64,000 nucleotides of DNA. Source: an uncultured Rivibacter sp. Lineage in GTDB: Bacteria > Pseudomonadota > Gammaproteobacteria > Burkholderiales > Burkholderiaceae. The notes beneath the pieces are model-generated. The model saw nothing but the letters and a program-made list of their open reading frames with translations. It made no database searches and was not told the DNA's origin. Every line of letters starts with the position of its first letter. The first letter of the stretch is position 1. Of the stretch, positions 1 to 9,064 are shown piece after piece. The translations under genes and the position numbers were made by a program. Location: positions 12,304 to 76,303 of the forward strand of contig CAMLNA010000007.1 of the NCBI GenBank assembly GCA_946481025.1, written 5' to 3'.

Positions 1-764
1 ACGACCTGCGCCCGCTGGAGGCCGGCCGCCTGCCGGCCGACGTCGAGCCGCTGGTCGATGCGGTGAACCAGCAGCTCGCCCGCACGCAGGCGCTGGTGGA
101 GCAGCGCCGCAGCTTCATCGACGACGCCTCGCACCAGCTGCGCACCCCGCTGGCCACGCTGCGCACGCAGCTCGACTACGCGCTGCGCGAGCCGGATGCG
201 GCCGCGCGGCAGGCCACGCTCGAGGCCTTGTCCGCGCAGCTCGACCATGTGACCCGCAGCACCAACCAGCTGCTCGCGCTGGCGCGCAGCGATGCCGCGC
301 CGCTGCAGTGGCAGCGCTTCGACGCGGGCGCTCTGGTGCGCGAGCTGGCGGTGCAGTTCCTGCCGCCCGCGCGCGACAAGGGCCTGGACTTCGGCATCGA
401 GGTGCCGGCGGATCCTTGCCTGGTCGAGGGCGATCCGGGGCTCTTGCGGGAGGCGCTGGCCAACCTCGTGCACAACGCCGTCACCCATGCGCGCGCGGGC
501 GGCGAAGTCACGCTGCAGGCGGCGGCCGACGAGCTGGGCTGCAGCCTGGTGGTGCAGGACGGCGGCCCGGGCCTGCCGCCAGAACTGCTGGGCCGGCTCG
601 GCGAGCGGTTTGCCAAGGGCCGCGGCAGCAGCGGCTCGGGGCTCGGGCTCGCCATCGCGCAGTCGGTGATCGAGCGGCACGGCGGGCGGCTGCGGCTGGA
701 GCCGCGCGAGGCAGGCGGCCTGCGTGCCGCGCTGTGGTGGCCGCGGCAGGGGCGGCCCGCATGA
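1..764 (+). CDS. Two-component sensor histidine kinase, TctE-like (5' truncated by window edge)
   Basis: This is the C-terminal part of a membrane sensor kinase; the reading frame is open from the first full codon (base 3), so the start lies outside the window. The visible part begins at the end of a HAMP-like segment (LRPLEAGRLPADVEPLVDAV). A HisKA motif follows (FIDDASHQLRTPLATL, with the phospho-accepting His), and then a HATPase_c domain with an N box (LANLVHNAVTHA), a DGGPGLP G1 box and a GSGLGLAIAQ G2 box. The stop codon overlaps the start of a TctC-type binding protein (ATGA, bases 761-764). That is typical of TctDE/BctDE systems, which sense carboxylates and control their uptake. The ligand is inferred from this neighbour only. 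Confidence 0.9.
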   Translation, partial: DLRPLEAGRLPADVEPLVDAVNQQLARTQALVEQRRSFIDDASHQLRTPLATLRTQLDYALREPDAAARQATLEALSAQLDHVTRSTNQLLALARSDAAPLQWQRFDAGALVRELAVQFLPPARDKGLDFGIEVPADPCLVEGDPGLLREALANLVHNAVTHARAGGEVTLQAAADELGCSLVVQDGGPGLPPELLGRLGERFAKGRGSSGSGLGLAIAQSVIERHGGRLRLEPREAGGLRAALWWPRQGRPA

Positions 765-1747
765 GAAGAACGGTGCTGGGCCTGCTTGCCGCGTGCGCGT
801 GCCCGGCGCTGGGCGTGCGGCATGTCGCGGCCGGTCCGCTCGATCGGGCCGAGTGCATCGTCCCGGCCAAGCCAGGTGGGGGGTTCGATGCGACCTGCAA
901 GCTCGCGCAGGCAGCGCTTGCCGATGTGCAGCTGCTCAGGCAGCCGTTGCGCATCAGCTACCTGCCGGGCGGCATCGGCGCCGTGGCCTACAACTCGGTG
1001 ATGAAGCAGCGGCCGGCCGATGGCAGCGCGCTGGTCGCGTTTTCCAGCGGCTCGCTTCTCAACCTGGCGCAGGGCCGCTTCGGCCCCTACGGTCATGCCG
1101 ACGTGCGCTGGGTCGCCACATTGGGCGTCGACTACGGCGTGATCGCGGTGCGCGCCGATTCGCCGTTCAAGACGCTGCCGCAACTGCTGGCCGCGCTGAA
1201 GGCCGATCCCACCCGCATCGTGTTCGGTGCCGGCGGCACCATCGGCAGCCAGGACTGGATGAAAGCCGCCCTGCTGGCCCGCGCGGCCGGGGTGGGGCAC
1301 AGGCTGATGCGCTTCGTGGCCTTCGAAGGCGGCGGCGATGCGATGGCAGCGCTCGAAGGCCGCCATGTGCATGTGCTGGCCGGCGACGCCGCCGAGGTGG
1401 TGCTGCAGATTGCCGCGGGGGCGCCGATCAAGGTGCTGGCCGTGCTGGCCGGGCGGCGTCTCCCCGGGCTTCTTGCCGCGGTGCCGACGGCGCGCGAGCA
1501 GGGCTACGACATCCGCTGGCCGACCGTGCGCGGCTTCTACGTCGGCCCCAGGGTCGCCGATGCCGAGTACCGCGAATGGGTCGAGGCCTTCGGCAAGGCC
1601 GTCGCCGCCCCCGGCTTCGCGGCGCGTCGCGCCGCGGTGGGTCTGTTCCCCGGCGCGATGGCCGGCACCGAGCTGCAGGCCTTCGTGGAGCGCAGCGTCG
1701 CCGAGTATCGTGCGCTGGCCGTGGAGTTCGGGCTGCCGGTGCGCTGA
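761..1747 (+). CDS. TctC-family periplasmic tricarboxylate-type substrate-binding protein
   Basis: This 328-residue protein belongs to the tripartite tricarboxylate transporter receptor family (TctC/Bug). It has an N-terminal signal sequence (MRRTVLGLLAACACPALG), the family's early PAKPGGGFDATCKLA loop and the C-terminal AEYRALAVEFGLPV end. Such proteins bind carboxylates or related small acids in the periplasm. The ATG at 761 is chosen because it overlaps the kinase stop by four bases and begins exactly at the signal peptide; the longer open frame upstream is a shadow of the kinase gene. No TctA or TctB membrane subunits are in the window, so it may serve a distant transporter, as most Bug proteins in Burkholderiales do, or act as an extracytoplasmic sensor for the co-encoded kinase. 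Substrate unknown. Confidence 0.88.
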   Translation: MRRTVLGLLAACACPALGVRHVAAGPLDRAECIVPAKPGGGFDATCKLAQAALADVQLLRQPLRISYLPGGIGAVAYNSVMKQRPADGSALVAFSSGSLLNLAQGRFGPYGHADVRWVATLGVDYGVIAVRADSPFKTLPQLLAALKADPTRIVFGAGGTIGSQDWMKAALLARAAGVGHRLMRFVAFEGGGDAMAALEGRHVHVLAGDAAEVVLQIAAGAPIKVLAVLAGRRLPGLLAAVPTAREQGYDIRWPTVRGFYVGPRVADAEYREWVEAFGKAVAAPGFAARRAAVGLFPGAMAGTELQAFVERSVAEYRALAVEFGLPVR

Positions 1748-1843
1748 CGGTGGAGGGGCCGCAAGGCCGACATGTCTTTGGGCATGTTGAATGCGGAAGT
1801 CGCCTGCATATGCTTCATCGGTCGCCTTAGCCCTGGAGCTCCC

Positions 1844-2689
1844 ATGCCTGCTTTGCCGGAAGTGACCCACCGCAACTGCAAGACCAAGGAGCACATGCAG
1901 CACTACCTCGACAACACGCTGAGGCCGGCGCTGGACAACCACGTGCTGCTGCGTGCCGCGTTGCAGGCCGGCGTCGATGCCTGGGCCATCCGACTCGGAA
2001 AGATGGAGGACGCACCGCCTGGAAAGCTGACCGAACCCGACAAGACCTTGTTCGTCGATCCTGCGTTTGTCCAGGGACACCAGGAGCTCTCGGACAAGTA
2101 CTTTGAGTCGATCGACGAGTTGTCCAGGCGCGAGGTCGGCAGCAAGGCCTACGGAAAGACAGTGAAGAAGGTACGCCGGTTGCAGCTGCTGCTGCACGAC
2201 TCCAGCCGGAACTATGACCTGAAGCTGCGTCGCTACGACGACGCATACAGCGCATACCAGGAAGAGAACGAGGATGACGCGGCCTATCAAAGGCGGATCG
2301 CGCCGTACAAGGATGAGTTCATCACCCTGCGTGGCCAGCTCCGGGGGTTCGTCACCACATTCAACAGCAGATTTCCGTTCGACGAGCCCTACGATCGCGG
2401 CCTCGACGCCGACTGGTCGTTTCAGTTCAGTCAACGGTACGAGCAGTACGTGCCCACGCAGCATCGCTGGTTTCCGGAGGTGTCGAGCGGGACGTACATC
2501 TATGACTACCAGCGCAACCTCATGCAGGTACACCTGCACTACAACGCTGCGCGGGACAAGGTCACGGCGGTGCGCTTCAAGCTCTACGGCGAGGAGCAAG
2601 GGACGGTCAGCGACAAGAACTGGGGAATGATCGGGTACCTCACGAAGACCTACGTGCCGCAGTTCGATGGGGCCTGGCATCGAGCCTGA
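1844..2689 (+). CDS. Hypothetical protein, accessory gene
   Basis: This is a 281-residue soluble protein that I do not recognise. No signal peptide or membrane segment is visible. The first half is charged and probably helical (EKDK-rich around residues 45-150, with many Arg, Glu, Asp and Gln). The second half is rich in Tyr, Trp and Phe (for example SGTYIYDYQRNL) and looks like a beta-rich domain. ATG 1844 is preferred over the upstream in-frame start at 1772 because a GGAG lies about 6 bases before it. By eye its GC and codon use are lower and less biased than its neighbours. It converges on another unknown gene, and the pair sits between an intact tctC and a tctC stump, which suggests an inserted accessory module. 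A toxin/effector-type role is only a guess. Confidence 0.72.
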   Translation: MPALPEVTHRNCKTKEHMQHYLDNTLRPALDNHVLLRAALQAGVDAWAIRLGKMEDAPPGKLTEPDKTLFVDPAFVQGHQELSDKYFESIDELSRREVGSKAYGKTVKKVRRLQLLLHDSSRNYDLKLRRYDDAYSAYQEENEDDAAYQRRIAPYKDEFITLRGQLRGFVTTFNSRFPFDEPYDRGLDADWSFQFSQRYEQYVPTQHRWFPEVSSGTYIYDYQRNLMQVHLHYNAARDKVTAVRFKLYGEEQGTVSDKNWGMIGYLTKTYVPQFDGAWHRA

Positions 2690-2720
2690 GGCCGCTGCGG
2701 CTGCGTGAGCGGGGCGGCTC

Positions 2721-3233
2721 TCAGTCGTTGACGTTGAGAGTGAGCGTGTAGCACGTCACACCGACGGGCGGGCCGTAGGTGTCCCGGATGTACTGATCGA
2801 CATCGGCCAGCCTGGCCTGCGGCGATCCCCCATCCGACTGGTGGACGCCGCCGTTCGGATCGAACAGTTTCGGGTCGATGAAGCCCAGCGCGTGTCCGCC
2901 CTGCGTGCGGCTGTTGGCAAAGTCGCAGCACAGGACCAGGGCAGCTCCACCCGCCGGGAGTGCCCCTCGTCGGACCGCCTCGGCGACCGAGTTGCCCAGG
3001 GGCTGCAGATCCACCGCCTTCTGCCCGATCGCCTTGTGCTGCTTGGCTGCGACACGAGCGCTCCAGCTGCGAACGAACGCAGCGTCCACGGCGTGGGCGT
3101 CGCTGCCTCGCTTTTCTGCGGCGATGGACTCGTCTGCGTAGGCCTGCTGCTTGCGAACCGTGCTCGCCCATCTCGCTCGCTCGACGCCGACAAGCGGCTT
3201 GCCCTTCGAGTCGTGGATCTTCCGCATGGTCAT
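2721..3233 (-). CDS. Hypothetical protein with GGHALGF...LFDPN segment
   Basis: This is a 170-residue cytoplasmic-type protein with no signal or membrane segment. The start is the ATG at 3233, which has GGGGAG five bases upstream; the longer open frame reads antisense through the diguanylate cyclase gene and is not credible. Around residues 115-135 it has the string GGHALGFIDPKLFDPNGG. This resembles the His and Asp/Asn strands of papain-fold cysteine peptidases and YopT-type effectors (H, then about 10 residues, then FDPN). No Cys precedes the motif at the expected distance (the only Cys pair is in LVLCCDF, just before it). Enzymatic activity is therefore doubtful. It is convergent with the preceding unknown gene. 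Confidence 0.65.
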   Translation of the reverse strand: MTMRKIHDSKGKPLVGVERARWASTVRKQQAYADESIAAEKRGSDAHAVDAAFVRSWSARVAAKQHKAIGQKAVDLQPLGNSVAEAVRRGALPAGGAALVLCCDFANSRTQGGHALGFIDPKLFDPNGGVHQSDGGSPQARLADVDQYIRDTYGPPVGVTCYTLTLNVND

Positions 3234-3302
3234 GGCGCTCCCCTGATGGCCGTTGCTGCAGCAGGCTAGTGAGTTCATGCCGGCTTGAGGAGTGACCTTG
3301 GC

Positions 3303-3395
3303 CGCTGGACGCGAGCCGGACTGCAGGCCTTCGTCGAACGCAGCCTCGGCGAATATCGCGCCCTCGCCACGGAGTTCGGCCTGCCGGTGAAATGA
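3303..3395 (+). pseudogene. 3' remnant of a second tctC-type gene
   Basis: This short open stretch ends with a TGA and encodes GLQAFVERSLGEYRALATEF followed by GLPVK. It matches the C-terminus of the intact TctC-type protein at 761-1747 (ELQAFVERSVAEYRALAVEF, then GLPVR) almost residue for residue. The DNA differs mainly at third codon positions, so it is a decayed paralogue and not a recent copy. Alignment upstream of AGLQAF breaks down through small deletions, and no start or upstream domain remains. The unknown gene pair at 1844-3233 lies exactly where the missing 5' part should be. Confidence 0.75.
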
Positions 3396-3423
3396 AGGCC
3401 CGAGCCGGCCCGAGAATGGCGGC

Positions 3424-4584
<1,161 letters not shown>

Positions 4585-4595
4585 GCCCCCAAGGC

Positions 4596-4615
4596 GGTGC
4601 GCAAACCTGCGCACC
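4596..4615. repeat. Inverted repeat between diguanylate cyclase and response regulator genes
   Basis: A perfect 7-bp inverted repeat (GGTGCGC, six-base loop, GCGCACC) lies just after the diguanylate cyclase stop and before the regulator gene. No run of T follows, so it is a weak terminator candidate at best. It may be an operator. Confidence 0.35.
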
Positions 4616-4671
4616 GGACGCCCCGAGGCTGCGGCACACTGCGGGCCGGACATTCCCGTGCGAGGTCGGCG

Positions 4672-5337
4672 TTGCGCCTGCTCCTGATCGAAGACGACGA
4701 GATGATCGGCGACAGCCTGCGGCTGGCGCTGCGCCGCCATGGCTTCGCGCTCGACTGGGTGCGCGACGGGCAGGCGGCCGAGGCGGTGCTGCGCAGCGAG
4801 CGATTCGACGCGGTGCTGCTCGACCTGGGCCTGCCGCAGCGCAGCGGGATCGAGGTGCTGCGTTCGCTGCGTGCACGCGGCGACACCACGCCCGTGCTCG
4901 TGCTGACGGCGCGCGACACGCTGGCCGACAAGGTGGCCGGCCTCGACGCCGGGGCCGACGACTACCTGATCAAGCCCTTCGAGCTCGACGAGCTGCTGGC
5001 GCGGCTGCGCGCCGTGGGTCGCCGCGCCACCGGCCGGGCCCAGCCGCTGCTGCAGGTGGGCGAGCTGCGGCTCGACCCGGGCACGCGCGAGGTGAGCGTA
5101 GCGGGGCGGCCGGTGGTGCTGTCGGCACGCGAGCTGGCGCTGCTGCAGGCGCTGATGGAGCGGCCCGGCGCCATCCTGTCGCGCGCGCAGCTCGAAGACC
5201 GGCTCTACGGCTGGGGCGAGGAGGTCGAGAGCAATGCGATCAGCGTCTACATCCACCAGCTGCGCCGCAAGCTCGGCGACGAGCTGATCCACACGGTGCG
5301 CGGCGTCGGCTACTACGTCGGCCCGGCGAAGGCATGA
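4672..5337 (+). CDS. OmpR/PhoB-family response regulator (QseB/TctD-like)
   Basis: This is a 221-residue DNA-binding response regulator. The receiver domain has the acidic pair at D8/D9, the phospho-accepting D51 (VLLDLGLP), the Thr in VLTARD and the Lys in LIKPFELDELLARLRAV. The C-terminal winged helix ends in the family hallmark HTVRGVGYYVG. The start is taken as TTG 4672, which gives the usual MRLLLIEDDE beginning and has an AGG seven bases upstream; the longer frame from 4597 adds a non-conserved leader. It is followed four bases later by its cognate kinase gene. The tandem half-sites before the downstream protease gene (6657-6672) match the binding pattern of this subfamily, so htrA is a likely target. 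Confidence 0.9.
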   Translation: MRLLLIEDDEMIGDSLRLALRRHGFALDWVRDGQAAEAVLRSERFDAVLLDLGLPQRSGIEVLRSLRARGDTTPVLVLTARDTLADKVAGLDAGADDYLIKPFELDELLARLRAVGRRATGRAQPLLQVGELRLDPGTREVSVAGRPVVLSARELALLQALMERPGAILSRAQLEDRLYGWGEEVESNAISVYIHQLRRKLGDELIHTVRGVGYYVGPAKA

Positions 5338-5341
5338 ACCG

Positions 5342-6661
5342 ATGAACATCGTCGGTTCCCTGCGCCTGCGGGTGTTCGTTTTCCTGCTGGCGCTGGCCTG
5401 TGTGGCCGCGCTGGGCGTGGCGGGGGCCACCTATGCCAGTGTGCGGGCCGAGACCGACACGCTGTTCGACTACCACCTGCAGCAGATGGCGCTGTCGCTG
5501 CGCGACCAGGGCGACATCCCCGAGGAGGAACGCGTGGCGCTGCGCGACCCGGAGCTGCACTACGTGGTGCAGATCTGGTCGCTCGACGGCGTGGAGATCT
5601 ACAGCTCCGAGCCGGCGCCGCTGCTGCCGCCGCGTGCGGTGGTGGGGCTCAGCACCACGCAGGTCGGCGGTGAAGCCTGGCGTGTGTTCAGCGCCGTCAC
5701 GCCGCGCAGCGTGGTGCAGGTGGGCCAGCCGGTCGCCGTGCGCCGCACCCTCGCCACCTCGGCCGCGTGGCGCAGCGTGCTGCCCATCGTGGTGGCCGCG
5801 CCGCTGGTGGCGCTGGCGATGTGGTGGCTGGTGGGCGCGTCGCTGAAGCCGCTGTCGCGTGTGGTGCAGGCGGTGCGCGAGCGCCAGCCCGACGCCCTGC
5901 AGCCGCTGTCGGCCCAGGGCCTGCCCTCGGAGCTGCAGCCGCTGGTCGACTCCTTCAACCTGCTGCTGTCGCGGCTGGACGAGGCCTTCGGCGTGCAGCG
6001 AGCCTTCGTGGCTGATGCCGCCCACGAACTGCGCTCGCCGCTCACCGCGCTGAAGCTGCAGATCGGGCTGCTGCGCGACGCGAACGACGAAGCCGAGCGG
6101 CAGGATGCCGAGCGCCGACTGCGGGCCGGTGTGGATCGCGCGGCGCACCTGGTGGAGCAACTGCTCGCGCTGGCGCGAGCCGAACCCGGCGCCGGGGCGG
6201 CCCGGCAGCCTGTCGACCTTGCGGCGATCGCCCGCGAAGCGGTGGCCGACGCGGCGGCCCTGGCCGGCGAACGAGGCGCCGCGGTGATGCTCGATGCGCC
6301 GGCCGCGCTGCCGCTCGCGGGCGATCCGCAGGCGCTGCGCAGCCTGCTGCGCAACCTGCTGGACAACGCGCTGCTGTATGCCGGGACGTCCCCGCAGGTG
6401 CGACTCACGCTGAAGGTGCAGGACGCGCAGGCGGTGGCGCTCGTCGACGACAACGGTCCCGGCATCCCGCCGGCCGAGCGCGAGCGCATGTTCGACCGCT
6501 TTCACCGGCGCGAACCGGGGCAGGGCAGCGGCAGCGGCCTGGGCCTGGCCATCGTGCGGGCGATCGCGCGGCAGCATGGCGGCACGGTGACCCTGCAGGA
6601 CGCCCCCGCGGGCGGGCTGCGGGCACAGGTCACGCTGCCGCTGGGCGACGACCGGTCCTAA
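5342..6661 (+). CDS. Sensor histidine kinase, QseC/TctE-like
   Basis: This is a 439-residue inner-membrane kinase, partner of the regulator immediately upstream (4-base gap, translationally coupled). Residues 8-30 form the first membrane helix, followed by a periplasmic sensor of about 130 residues rich in acidic positions (QGDIPEEERVALRDPELHY, a 2CSK-N-like domain). A second helix (VLPIVVAAPLVALAMWWLVG), a HAMP region, HisKA with His228 (FVADAAHELRSPLTAL) and HATPase_c (N box LRNLLDNALLYA, DDNGPGIP, GSGLGLAIV) follow. QseC/PmrB-type kinases often sense cations or envelope stress. Linkage to a DegP-type protease points to envelope stress, but the signal is not shown by sequence. Confidence 0.92.
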   Translation: MNIVGSLRLRVFVFLLALACVAALGVAGATYASVRAETDTLFDYHLQQMALSLRDQGDIPEEERVALRDPELHYVVQIWSLDGVEIYSSEPAPLLPPRAVVGLSTTQVGGEAWRVFSAVTPRSVVQVGQPVAVRRTLATSAAWRSVLPIVVAAPLVALAMWWLVGASLKPLSRVVQAVRERQPDALQPLSAQGLPSELQPLVDSFNLLLSRLDEAFGVQRAFVADAAHELRSPLTALKLQIGLLRDANDEAERQDAERRLRAGVDRAAHLVEQLLALARAEPGAGAARQPVDLAAIAREAVADAAALAGERGAAVMLDAPAALPLAGDPQALRSLLRNLLDNALLYAGTSPQVRLTLKVQDAQAVALVDDNGPGIPPAERERMFDRFHRREPGQGSGSGLGLAIVRAIARQHGGTVTLQDAPAGGLRAQVTLPLGDDRS

Positions 6662-6672
6662 CCTTGGCCTAA
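6657..6672 (+). promoter_or_regulatory. Putative PmrA/QseB-type response regulator box upstream of htrA
   Basis: The sequence CCTAA-N6-CCTAA forms a direct repeat with 11-bp period (CCTAACCTTGG, then CCTAACCTTCG, then a weaker CCTCACCGAGC to 6689). This is close to the CTTAA-N6-CTTAA box of PmrA/QseB regulators. It overlaps the end of the kinase gene and lies about 90 bases before the htrA start. Confidence 0.6.
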
Positions 6673-6758
6673 CCTTCGCCTCACCGAGCGATCACCTCGG
6701 CTTCCTACAGTGCTTCGCATGGTCGCTTCGCGGCCATGCGTCTGCGAAAGGAGAGCCG

Positions 6759-8237
6759 ATGAAAACCACACTCATTGCCAGCGCCTGTGCCGGCGTGCTG
6801 GCCGGGGCCACGGTGGCCGCGGCTTCGGCCGACGCGTTGTCGCTGCCTTCATGGCTGCAGGGCAGCAAGCCCGCTGCCGCGGCACCTGCCGGGAAGCAGG
6901 CCCAGCAGCCGCCGGCGGCGCCCGTCGCGCCGGGCAGCGTGCCGAACTACCGCGCCATCGTGCAGGCCTACGGCCCCGCGGTGGTCGGCGTCACGGTGTC
7001 GGGCCTGCGCGATGCCGGTGATCGCGACGACGAGCCTTCGCTCGACGAAGACCCGTTCTTCCGCTTCTTCCGCGGCGTGCCGGGGCTGCGCATGCCGCCG
7101 CGCGGCGCCGTGCCGTTCCGCGGCCAGGGGTCGGGCTTCATCGTCAGCGCCGACGGCCTGGTGCTCACCAATGCGCACGTCGTGCGCGACGCCAAGCAGG
7201 TGACGGTGAAACTGGCCGACCGGCGCGAGTTCAGCGCCAAGGTGCTGGGCAGCGACCCCGCCACCGACATCGCGGTGCTGAAGGTGGACGCGAAGAACCT
7301 GCCCACCGTGCACCTGGGCGACCCGAAGGCGGTGCAGGTGGGCGACTGGGTGCTCGCGATCGGCGCGCCCTACGGCTTCGAGCAGACCGCCACCCAGGGC
7401 ATCGTGAGCGCCAAGGGCCGTTCGCTGCCGGGCGATTCGTACGTGCCCTTCATCCAGACCGACGCGGCGGTGAACCCGGGCAACTCCGGCGGGCCGCTGT
7501 TCGACGCGGCGGGCAACGTGGTCGGCATCAACGCGCAGATCTACTCGCAAAGCGGCGGCTTCCAGGGCCTGGCCTTCGCCATTCCGGTGGACGTGGCGCT
7601 GCACGTGAAGGACCAGATCGTCGCCAAGGGACGCGTGGACCATGCGCGGCTGGGCGTGGCGCTGCAGGACCTGTCGGCGCCGCTGGCCGAGTCGTTCGGC
7701 CTCAAGTCCCCCGACGGCGCGCTGGTGTCCTCGGTGTCGCCCGGCGGCAGCGCCGAGCGCGCGCAGATCCGGCCCGGCGACGTGATCACGGCGATCGACG
7801 GCGAGACGGTGCACGGCGCCGGCGACCTGTCGGGCCGCATGGGGCTGGCGAAGCCGGGCGATCGCGTCACGCTGTCGGTGTGGCGCGACAAGTCCAGCCG
7901 CGACGTGACGGTCACCCTGGGCCGCATGCAGCCCGACAAGTCGCAGGCGGCCGCGGGCGACGGCGACGCTTCGCTGGGCATCGCGGTGCGTCCGCTGCAG
8001 CGCGACGAGATGCGTGCGGCCGGGCTCGACCACGGCCTGCTCGTCGAGCAGGTGTCCGGCAGTGCCGAACTCGCCGGCATCGAGCCGGGCGACGTGGTCG
8101 TCGGACTCAACGGCAAGCCCGTGCGCAGCGTCGAGCAGATCCGCGACGTGCTCAAGGCCCACCCGCGGCACGTGGCGCTGCTGGTGGTTCGCAACGGCCA
8201 GCAGATCTTCGTGCCGATCGAACTTTCCCAGGGCTGA
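6759..8237 (+). CDS. Periplasmic serine protease/chaperone of the Do (DegP/HtrA) family
   Basis: This 492-residue protein is a trypsin-like envelope quality-control protease. It has a signal sequence with cleavage near ASADA, a Pro/Ala/Gln-rich linker, then the catalytic domain with His140 (TNAHVV), Asp170 (ATDIAVL) and Ser243 (NPGNSGGPL), and two PDZ domains (about 285-375 and 395-485). Length and two PDZ domains fit DegP/DegQ/MucD. The ATG has a strong AAAGGAG. It follows a regulator/kinase pair and a PmrA/QseB-like tandem box, so regulation by that pair is likely. MucD-like naming is possible but not decided by sequence alone. Confidence 0.94.
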   Translation: MKTTLIASACAGVLAGATVAAASADALSLPSWLQGSKPAAAAPAGKQAQQPPAAPVAPGSVPNYRAIVQAYGPAVVGVTVSGLRDAGDRDDEPSLDEDPFFRFFRGVPGLRMPPRGAVPFRGQGSGFIVSADGLVLTNAHVVRDAKQVTVKLADRREFSAKVLGSDPATDIAVLKVDAKNLPTVHLGDPKAVQVGDWVLAIGAPYGFEQTATQGIVSAKGRSLPGDSYVPFIQTDAAVNPGNSGGPLFDAAGNVVGINAQIYSQSGGFQGLAFAIPVDVALHVKDQIVAKGRVDHARLGVALQDLSAPLAESFGLKSPDGALVSSVSPGGSAERAQIRPGDVITAIDGETVHGAGDLSGRMGLAKPGDRVTLSVWRDKSSRDVTVTLGRMQPDKSQAAAGDGDASLGIAVRPLQRDEMRAAGLDHGLLVEQVSGSAELAGIEPGDVVVGLNGKPVRSVEQIRDVLKAHPRHVALLVVRNGQQIFVPIELSQG

Positions 8238-8287
8238 CCGCCCATCCTCCACCCCAACCCACTTCACTCAACAGCAAAGGGCATCTT

Positions 8288-9055
8288 GTGAAGCTATTCC
8301 GATCCACTCTCGTCGTTGCCGTCGCCGCCATCGCGTCGTCCTGGGGCGCCGCGGCCTTCGCGGCCGACCATGCCGCGCACTGGACCTACAAGGGCGGAAG
8401 CGGTCCCGGCCACTGGGGCGAGCTCGACGAGAAATTCGAGGCCTGCCGCCTCGGCAAGAACCAGTCGCCGATCGACATCCGCGACAAGGACGCGGTGAAG
8501 GCCGAGCTGCCCGCCATCGAGTTCGACTACCACGCCTCGCCGCTGAAGATCGTCGACAACGGCCACACGATCCAGGTCAACTACGCGCCCGGCAGCGGCA
8601 TCACGGTGGGCGGCAAGCGCTACGAGCTGGTGCAGTTCCATTTCCACAAGCCCAGCGAAGAGCACCTGAACGGCAAGGCCTACCCGATGGTCGCGCACCT
8701 CGTGCACCGCGCCGGCGACGGCACGCTGGCCGTGGTGGGCGTGCTGCTGAAGCAGGGTGCGAAGCAGCCCACGCTGGCCAAGGTGTTCGACAACCTGCCG
8801 CGCAAGGCGGGCGAGGAAGTGACGGTGGCCGACACCGAGATCGACATCAACGCGCTGCTGCCGAAGGACCGCGCCTACTACACCTTTGCCGGCTCGTTGA
8901 CCACGCCGCCCTGCAGCGAAGGCGTGACCTGGTTCGTGCTGAAGCAGCCGTCGAACATCTCGGCCGCGCAGCTCGCGAAGTTCGGCAGCCGCTATGCGAT
9001 GAACGCCCGCCCGGTGCAGCCGCTCAACGGCCGCACCGTGCAGGTCAGCCAGTAA
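8288..9055 (+). CDS. Secreted alpha-class carbonic anhydrase
   Basis: This is a 255-residue periplasmic enzyme interconverting CO2 and bicarbonate. The start is GTG 8288, with AAAGGG about eight bases upstream, and gives a clean signal peptide cut after AAFA. The alpha-class features are complete: Zn ligands His118 and His120 (QFHFH) and His137 (VAHLVH), the Glu of PSEEH, and LTTPPCSEGVTW with the active-site Thr. The two Cys residues (EACRLG and PPCSEG) are placed to form the usual disulfide. It sits 50 bases after htrA in the same direction, possibly in one transcript, and converges on a chemoreceptor gene with ten bases between stops. It probably supplies bicarbonate or buffers periplasmic pH. 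Confidence 0.94.
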   Translation: MKLFRSTLVVAVAAIASSWGAAAFAADHAAHWTYKGGSGPGHWGELDEKFEACRLGKNQSPIDIRDKDAVKAELPAIEFDYHASPLKIVDNGHTIQVNYAPGSGITVGGKRYELVQFHFHKPSEEHLNGKAYPMVAHLVHRAGDGTLAVVGVLLKQGAKQPTLAKVFDNLPRKAGEEVTVADTEIDINALLPKDRAYYTFAGSLTTPPCSEGVTWFVLKQPSNISAAQLAKFGSRYAMNARPVQPLNGRTVQVSQ

Positions 9056-9064
9056 GCCCCGGCC

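Noticed and set aside
176..2680. 834-codon open frame on the minus strand across the kinase, tctC and unknown gene
   Set aside because: It is antisense to three well-supported genes, has no recognisable domain and a composition typical of a third-position GC shadow.
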